Shown here: piece by piece, positions 39,425-44,347 of the stretch
Layout: each line of letters opens with the position of its first letter
Position numbering within the stretch: position 1 is the first letter of the stretch
Origin: Dyella sp. ASV24
Lineage (GTDB): Bacteria > Pseudomonadota > Gammaproteobacteria > Xanthomonadales > Rhodanobacteraceae
Direction of reading: 5' to 3'
Length of the DNA: 44,347 nucleotides
Assembly: GCF_016428905.1 (NCBI RefSeq)
Contig: NZ_JAELTQ010000025.1
Location: 1-44,347, forward strand
Notes under the pieces: model-generated
Database searches by the model: none
Seen by the model: the letters and a program-made list of their open reading frames with translations, nothing else
What the model was told of the DNA's origin: nothing
Program-made: the position numbers and the translations under genes

Positions 39425-41299
39425 TCAGGCGTCAAGTTCCGCCCAGCGGGCGTACGCGGTGTCCAGTTCGGCTTGCAGTTTCGCCAGCGCCTCGTTCGCC
39501 TTGGTCACCGTGGCGTTGTCCTGGCGGAAGAACTCGGGATCGTTCATCGCCTCGGTGCGTTTGGCGATATCCGCTTCCAGTACTTCGATGCGACCGGGAA
39601 GCTGCTCAAGTTCGCGCGCATCCTTGTAGCTCAGCTTGCGCTTCGCTTCGACCACCGGTGCAGGCGCTGCCGCCTGTGCGGCACTACCCTTGGTTCCCGC
39701 CGACTTGGATGTGGCGGCCGTTGGAGTAGGGCGCTGGCGGAGCCAGTCACTGTAACCACCCACGTACTCGCCGATCCTGCCGTGGCCCTCGAGCACCAGC
39801 GTGCTCGATACCACGTTGTCGAGAAACTCACGGTCATGCGATACCAGCAGCAACGTGCCCTGGTATTCCGTAAGCAGTTCCTCGAGCAATTCCAGGGTTT
39901 CCACGTCGAGATCGTTGGTCGGTTCGTCCATCACCAGCAGGTTGGACGGCTGCGCGAACAGCTTGGCCAGCAGCAGGCGATTGCGTTCGCCGCCGGATAG
40001 TCGTGTGATCGGCGCACGCGCGCGCTCCGGCGAAAACAGGAAATCCTGCAGGTAGCCGATGATGTGCTTGCGTGTGCCGTTGAGCTCGATGTATTCGCGA
40101 CCCTCGGCCACGTTGTCCAGCGCATTGAGCTGGTCGTTGAGCTGCACGCGATGTTGGTCGAAGTAGGCGATCTGGATGCCGGTGCCGAGCGTGGCGTGGC
40201 CGCGATCGGGTTTGAGTTCGCCCAGCATGATCTTCAAGAGCGTGCTCTTGCCGGCGCCGTTCGGGCCGATGATGCCGACACGATCGCCGCGCATGATGGT
40301 GGTGCTCAGGTTCTCGATCAGCACACGGCCGCCGTAGGCCTGATGCACGTGTTCCAGATCGATCACTTTCTTGCCGGACGCTTGGGCGTTGGCAAGCGTC
40401 ATCTTCACGTTGCCGGAGAGGTCGCGTCGCTGCGATCGCTCCACGCGCAGAGCTTTCAATGCACGCACGCGCCCTTCGTTACGTGTACGGCGCGCCTTGA
40501 TGCCCTGGCGAATCCACACTTCCTCCTGCGCGAGCTTCTTGTCGAAGTGCGCGTTGGCCTGTGCTTCGGCGTGCAGGCGTTCTTCGCGGCGACGCAGGTA
40601 GTTGTCGTAGTCGCCCGGCCAATCGGTGAGCTGGCCGCGATCGATTTCCACGATGCGTGTAGCGAGTGCGCGCAGAAAGCTTCGATCATGCGTGATGAAG
40701 ATGATGCTGCCTTCGAACTGGCGAAGGAACGCTTCGAGCCAGCCGATGGCTTCGATATCGAGATGGTTGGTGGGCTCGTCGAGCAGCAGCACATCGGGTT
40801 TGCGAACCAAGGCCTGCGCCAACAGCACGCGTCGCTTCATGCCGCCGGACAGTGCAGCGAAATCGGTGTCACCCGGGAGCTCCAGGCGCGTGAGCACATC
40901 GGTGACACGGCGGTCGAGATCCCAGCCGTGCTGCGCTTCGATCTGTGTTTGTGCTTCGCCAAGCGCATCCATGTCGCCTTCGGCGAGCGCATGGTGATAG
41001 CGCGCAAGCAACTGGCCGAGATCACCAAGGCCTTGCGCAACGACATCGAACACGCTGCCGGCGGTGTCCTGCGGGACCTCCTGCGCCATGCGTGCAACGA
41101 CGACGCCCGTTTGCAAACGTATTTCGCCATCGTCGGGTTTTAGATCACCCGCGATGAGTTTCATCAAGGTGGATTTGCCTTCGCCGTTGCGACCGACGAT
41201 GCACACGCGCTCGTTCGCCTCGATGGAGAGGTCGACATGTTCGAGCAGGAGAGGGCCGCCGATACTGAAGTCGACGCGCTGGAGTTGGATAAGAGACAT
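39425..41299 (-). CDS. uup: ABC-F family ATPase Uup
   Basis: This 624-residue cytosolic protein has two ABC domains and no membrane part. Domain 1 has Walker A GRNGEGKST, signature LSGGMKRR and Walker B LLLDEPTNHLD. Domain 2 has GPNGAGKST, LSGGERNR and LVMDEPTNDLD. The linker RRTRNEGRVRALKALRVERS and the C-terminal coiled coil (ARELEQLPGRIEVLEADIAK) are typical of Uup, which acts at ribosomes and affects transposon excision and DNA branch metabolism. No Shine-Dalgarno sequence precedes the ATG. A TAAAAT box ends 6 bases before the start, as in thiS, suggesting a leaderless mRNA. Confidence 0.94.
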   Translation of the reverse strand: MSLIQLQRVDFSIGGPLLLEHVDLSIEANERVCIVGRNGEGKSTLMKLIAGDLKPDDGEIRLQTGVVVARMAQEVPQDTAGSVFDVVAQGLGDLGQLLARYHHALAEGDMDALGEAQTQIEAQHGWDLDRRVTDVLTRLELPGDTDFAALSGGMKRRVLLAQALVRKPDVLLLDEPTNHLDIEAIGWLEAFLRQFEGSIIFITHDRSFLRALATRIVEIDRGQLTDWPGDYDNYLRRREERLHAEAQANAHFDKKLAQEEVWIRQGIKARRTRNEGRVRALKALRVERSQRRDLSGNVKMTLANAQASGKKVIDLEHVHQAYGGRVLIENLSTTIMRGDRVGIIGPNGAGKSTLLKIMLGELKPDRGHATLGTGIQIAYFDQHRVQLNDQLNALDNVAEGREYIELNGTRKHIIGYLQDFLFSPERARAPITRLSGGERNRLLLAKLFAQPSNLLVMDEPTNDLDVETLELLEELLTEYQGTLLLVSHDREFLDNVVSSTLVLEGHGRIGEYVGGYSDWLRQRPTPTAATSKSAGTKGSAAQAAAPAPVVEAKRKLSYKDARELEQLPGRIEVLEADIAKRTEAMNDPEFFRQDNATVTKANEALAKLQAELDTAYARWAELDA

Positions 41300-41305
41300 C
41301 CGACC

Positions 41306-41311
41306 ATTTTA
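41306..41311 (-). promoter_or_regulatory. Probable -10 box of uup, leaderless geometry
   Basis: TAAAAT on the minus strand is six bases (GGTCGG) from the ATG, the same spacing as the thiS box. No -35 match is seen at the usual distance. Confidence 0.45.
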
Positions 41312-41550
41312 GGCGATGTGACGCCGTGGCTTATCCATGGGATCGAATTCAATCTCGGGCAGATGTGGCCGATAGGCAGATGAGGCGGGGGAGGTTGTCA
41401 CCCTTGCGTGCCAGGAAGGGGATGGCGAGGCCTTTGCTTTTTCTGGCAAAAATGAGGCGATTTTCGGAAAAAAGAGCTTTTCCCCTACGTCGTTTGAGGG
41501 CACACTGCCTTGACACGTAGACAAAGCCTTCACGGTGAAATTTGCGTTAC

Positions 41551-41600
41551 GACGGCGCCAGCGGCGCCGTCATCGTTTTATCGTCCATGGAAACATGGAC
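41551..41600 (+). other. Pair of hairpins upstream of the D,D-carboxypeptidase gene
   Basis: GACGGCGCC (41551-41559) and GGCGCCGTC (41563-41571) form a 9-bp stem. GTCCATG (41583-41589) and CATGGAC (41594-41600) form a 7-bp stem closed by a GAAA tetraloop. They lie about 100-150 bases before the GTG start and could belong to a structured leader. Confidence 0.45.
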
Positions 41601-41700
41601 TTATGTGATCTAATTCAAGTATTGTCTGGGCCTGTGGCGATGACGTTGCAGTTCAGGGTTTGTAACGTCGGATAAAACGGCGGCGAAGCGAGGAATCGGG

Positions 41701-42825
41701 GTGGCTATCAAGTCCAACACGCCGGCCAGGGGAGCGACCTGGCGCCAAGGCCTGCTTGCACTGCTCGTGAGCGTCGCAGGCAGTTTTGCGAGCGTGGCCC
41801 ATGCCGGCTATGCCGCCATCGTCATCAATGATGCCGACGGCCAGGTGATCACTGCGGTCAATGCGGACGAGCCGAACCATCCGGCGTCGCTGGCCAAGAT
41901 GATGACGCTGTACCTCACCTTCCAGGCGATGCAGAACGGCACGCTCAAGATGGACCAGGAACTGCCTGTGTCCTCGTGGGCCGCAGCCAAGGCGCCGACC
42001 AAGCTTGATCTGCGCAATGGCCAGACCATCACGGTCGAAGATTGCGTGCTCGGCATGATCACCAAGTCCGCCAACGACGCCGCCACCGTCGTCGCCGAGG
42101 GGCTTGGTGGTTCCGAAGGCCACTTCGTCGAGATGATGAACGCCCAGGCCCAGTTGCTGGGCATGAGCAACACCCACTTCGCCAACGCGTCGGGCCTGCC
42201 TGACCCGGAAGACAGCACCACCGCCCGCGACATGAGCAGGCTGGCCATGGCGCTGTATCACGACTTTCCGCAGTACTCGCACTACTTCTCGACCAAGGAC
42301 TTCATGTTCCGCGGTCGCCTGGTGCGCGGTCACAACAATCTGATGGACAAGTACCCGGGCATGGACGGTCTGAAGACCGGCTTCACCAACGCCTCGGGCT
42401 TCAATCTGGCCTCCACCGCCGTGAAGGATGGCCATCGCCTGTTCTCCGTGGTGATGGGCGGACGCACTGCAGGTTCGCGCGACAAGCTGATGGCGCGCCT
42501 GCTCGACGACGGTTTCGAGAATCAGGAAACACCGGCGGAGCTGGTGGCCCAGGCCGGCGAGAGGCCTGCCGCTTCCGCGGTTGCCAGCACCAAGGCTCGC
42601 CGCACCACCAAGGGTGGCGTCGCGGTCAAGGCCACGGCTGTGGCGGACGCTTCGTCGACGTCGCGCCGCCACCATCGCCGCGGCTCCAAGACGGAAGCGG
42701 TCGCCAGTGCGGCGACATGCTCGAAGAAAAAGAAGGGCGCTACCTGTCCGGCATCTACCGCGCGCAACACCAAGGCTGCGGCGGGTCAGAAGGTGGCTTC
42801 CGCAGGTGCTTCGCCGGACAAGTGA
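41701..42825 (+). CDS. Serine-type D-alanyl-D-alanine carboxypeptidase (S11) with basic C-terminal tail
   Basis: This 374-residue penicillin-binding protein trims the terminal D-Ala from peptidoglycan stem peptides in the periplasm. The start is GTG at 41701 with GAGG upstream. The signal peptide ends near AHA35. Active-site motifs are Ser63-Leu-Ala-Lys66, Ser123-Ala-Asn125 and Lys225-Thr-Gly227. After about residue 278 the usual PBP5 beta domain and amphipathic anchor are missing. Instead there is an Ala/Lys/Arg/Ser-rich tail of about 95 residues including a Cys-Ser-Lys4 stretch and a second Cys nearby. The tail may bind cell-wall polyanions; this is inference. Confidence 0.92.
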   Translation: MAIKSNTPARGATWRQGLLALLVSVAGSFASVAHAGYAAIVINDADGQVITAVNADEPNHPASLAKMMTLYLTFQAMQNGTLKMDQELPVSSWAAAKAPTKLDLRNGQTITVEDCVLGMITKSANDAATVVAEGLGGSEGHFVEMMNAQAQLLGMSNTHFANASGLPDPEDSTTARDMSRLAMALYHDFPQYSHYFSTKDFMFRGRLVRGHNNLMDKYPGMDGLKTGFTNASGFNLASTAVKDGHRLFSVVMGGRTAGSRDKLMARLLDDGFENQETPAELVAQAGERPAASAVASTKARRTTKGGVAVKATAVADASSTSRRHHRRGSKTEAVASAATCSKKKKGATCPASTARNTKAAAGQKVASAGASPDK

Positions 42826-42855
42826 GTCGGGTGGTTGTGCTGCAGGATGGATAAA

Positions 42856-42885
42856 AACAGGGCCGCGCAAGCGGCCCTGTTTTGT
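42856..42885 (+). terminator. Rho-independent terminator of the D,D-carboxypeptidase gene
   Basis: AACAGGGCCGC and GCGGCCCTGTT (to 42881) pair around GCAA, followed by TTTGTTT. This is a classic strong terminator 30 bases after the stop codon. Confidence 0.92.
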
Positions 42886-42889
42886 TTCA

Positions 42890-42916
42890 CTCCCTCTCCC
42901 TGGAGGGGAGAGGGAG
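42890..42916. repeat. REP-like hairpin repeat, copy 2
   Basis: CTCCCTCTCCC (42890-42900) and GGGAGAGGGAG (42906-42916) are perfect complements around a 5-base loop. It is related to the copy at 5983-6005. It lies between two convergent terminators. Confidence 0.75.
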
Positions 42917-42939
42917 CTGCAGGCCCCTCATGCCCCACA

Positions 42940-42969
42940 AAAGAAACGGGCCGCTTGCGCGGCCCGTTT
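42940..42969 (-). terminator. Rho-independent terminator of metK
   Basis: AAACGGGCCGC (42944-42954) and GCGGCCCGTTT (42959-42969) pair around TTGC. On the minus strand it is followed by CTTTTG. Its core GGGCCGCGCAAGCGGCCC is identical to that of the plus-strand terminator at 42856-42885. Confidence 0.9.
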
Positions 42970-42989
42970 CGTGTCGAAGCAAGCGTGGC

Positions 42990-44189
42990 TTACTTCAGCT
43001 TGGCATCGGCGCGCAGCGCCTCGGCCTTGTCCGTCTTCTCCCACGAGAACGTGGTGTAGGTCTTGCCGTCCGGACCCTTCACTTCCTGCGGGGTGCGGCC
43101 GAAGTGACCGTAGCTGGCGGTCTGCTGGTACATCGGGTGCACCAGGTCGAGCATCTTGATGATGCCGTACGGGCGCAGGTCGAAGTGCTTGCGGATCAGC
43201 TTCTCGATCTTCTCGTCGGCGATCTTGCCGGTGCCGAAGGTGGTGACCGAGATGGAGGTCGGCTCGGCCACGCCGATGGCGTAGCTCACCTGCACTTCGC
43301 AACGGTCGGCGATGCCGGCAGCCACGATGTTCTTGGCGACGTAGCGCGCGGCGTAGGCGGCCGAACGGTCAACCTTCGACGGATCCTTGCCCGAGAACGC
43401 GCCACCACCGTGACGGGCCCAGCCGCCGTAGGTGTCGACGATGATCTTGCGACCGGTCAGGCCGCAATCGCCCACCGGGCCGCCGATCACGAACTTGCCG
43501 GTCGGGTTGATGTGGAACTTGGTGGCCTTGTGCAGCAGCTTGGCCGGCAGCACGGGCTTGAGGATGTGCTCGCGCACGGCCTCGATAAGGTCCTTCTGCT
43601 TCACGCTCGGATCGTGCTGGGTCGACAGCACCACGGCGTCGATGGCGGTGGCTTCACCGTTCTCGTAACGCAGGGTGACCTGGCTCTTGGCGTCCGGACG
43701 CAGCCACGGCAGCGGCGAGTTCTTCTTCTTGCGGACCTTGGCCTGCTGCTCGACGAGGCGATGCGAGTAGTAGATCGCCGCCGGCATGTAGTCCTTGGTT
43801 TCGTTGGTCGCGTAGCCAAACATCAGGCCCTGGTCGCCAGCGCCCTGTTCTTCCGGCTTCTTGCGGTCCACGCCCTGGTTGATGTCCGGCGACTGCTTGC
43901 CGATCAGGTTCAGCACGCCGCAGGTCTCGCCGTCGAAACCGACGTCGGAGGAGTCATAACCGATGTCGGTGATGACCTTGCGGGTCAGCGCTTCCAGGTC
44001 GATCCAGGCGCTGGTGGTGATCTCGCCGGCGACGATCGCGACGCCCGTCTTCACCATCGTTTCGCAGGCCACGCGCGCACGCGGATCCTGCGCGATGATC
44101 GCATCGAGGACGGCATCGGAGATCTGGTCGGCGACTTTGTCCGGATGGCCTTCGGAGACCGACTCGGAGGTGAAGAGGAAGTTGCTCAT
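42990..44189 (-). CDS. metK: S-adenosylmethionine synthetase
   Basis: This 399-residue enzyme makes SAM from methionine and ATP. Clear family parts are [20 protein letters not shown] at the N-terminus with the catalytic His, [73 protein letters not shown], and [20 protein letters not shown]. Length and motifs are complete. AAGGAAGG lies upstream of the ATG. The leader of about 150 bases visible here shows no SAM riboswitch I can recognise. metK runs convergent to the carboxypeptidase gene. Confidence 0.97.
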   Translation of the reverse strand: MSNFLFTSESVSEGHPDKVADQISDAVLDAIIAQDPRARVACETMVKTGVAIVAGEITTSAWIDLEALTRKVITDIGYDSSDVGFDGETCGVLNLIGKQSPDINQGVDRKKPEEQGAGDQGLMFGYATNETKDYMPAAIYYSHRLVEQQAKVRKKKNSPLPWLRPDAKSQVTLRYENGEATAIDAVVLSTQHDPSVKQKDLIEAVREHILKPVLPAKLLHKATKFHINPTGKFVIGGPVGDCGLTGRKIIVDTYGGWARHGGGAFSGKDPSKVDRSAAYAARYVAKNIVAAGIADRCEVQVSYAIGVAEPTSISVTTFGTGKIADEKIEKLIRKHFDLRPYGIIKMLDLVHPMYQQTASYGHFGRTPQEVKGPDGKTYTTFSWEKTDKAEALRADAKLK

Positions 44190-44347
44190 CGCGGGTTATA
44201 TCCTTCCTTACGGATGAAGAGATGAAAGAGGGTGCCGCATGATACACGGCCTCCCCCGGGTTTGCAGCCTCAGCATGGGGCGCGCACATGACGATTTCAT
44301 GCCGATTCAGCCATTTGGACGGCTTTTCGGCTCTTTTCCGGGGGCAT

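Larger units (their letters stand above)
41300..41700. other. 400-bp gap between divergent uup and D,D-carboxypeptidase genes
   Basis: No convincing gene is seen; short open frames here lack start signals. The gap holds the uup -10 box, a GC-rich hairpin (41551-41571) and a GAAA-tetraloop hairpin (41583-41600). The middle (about 41430-41640) is AT-richer than its surroundings, as expected for a regulatory region. Confidence 0.7.

Noticed and set aside
41309-41533. 74-codon minus-strand frame upstream of uup
   Set aside because: No ribosome binding site, overlaps the uup promoter region, and the composition is not protein-like.
44190-44347. SAM riboswitch in front of metK
   Set aside because: No recognisable SAM-I, SAM-II or related core could be paired; only a purine-rich ribosome binding site is clear.

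Overview
The window reads as a chromosomal segment of a GC-rich gammaproteobacterium of the Xanthomonadales/Lysobacterales, most likely Rhodanobacteraceae (Dyella-like). This rests on gene content, protein resemblance and the style of dispersed GC-rich repeats; it is an inference, since no rRNA is present. About 38 protein genes and one tRNA were found. There is no prophage, insertion sequence, integrase or CRISPR array.

Layout. 1-5775: minus-strand transport and DNA-repair genes (short-chain fatty acid transporter cut by the window edge, YedA-type exporter, Ada-like alkyltransferase, small membrane protein), a Rieske protein on the plus strand and an SLC13 anion transporter. 5776-7158: a 1.4-kb gene-free island with nested inverted repeats, a 38-bp tandem array and serial hairpins. 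7159-8949: thiS-thiG-trmB operon. 9046-11376: secreted FecR/DUF6600 protein with a Gln-rich repeat tail. 11638-13744: tRNA-Gly(CCC), a RimK-linked protease, rimK and a small secreted protein. 13796-15991: a leader with a strong terminator, then an OmpR-type response regulator and histidine kinase. 16034-18495: ilvE, a DUF4124-like protein and metF on the minus strand.

18638-27548: a complete cbb3 oxidase locus, ccoN-O-Q-P, a small membrane protein, ccoG-H-I-S and a TauE/SafE-like membrane protein. It is preceded by a perfect FNR/Anr box, and most genes overlap or nearly touch, so it probably works as one oxygen-controlled transcription unit: oxidase, then iron-sulfur/copper assembly factors, then a copper P-type ATPase. 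27617-29190: ahcY under a well-formed S-adenosylhomocysteine (SAH) riboswitch. 29323-44189: S9D peptidase, PEP carboxylase behind a long repeat hairpin, a GST-like protein, a VIT/VWA/DUF2135 secreted protein, the ABC-F ATPase Uup, a D,D-carboxypeptidase and metK.

Three methionine/SAM-cycle genes (metF, ahcY, metK) sit in separate transcription units that look differently controlled: metF has an AT-rich inverted repeat over its promoter, ahcY has the riboswitch, and metK has no recognised switch. The most unusual non-coding signals are the repeat island, the metF operator candidate, the terminated leader before the two-component system, and two genes (thiS, uup) whose -10 box lies six bases before ATG, suggesting leaderless mRNAs. 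All repeat and motif statements come from reading the bases; family assignments come from remembered family features, without database searches.
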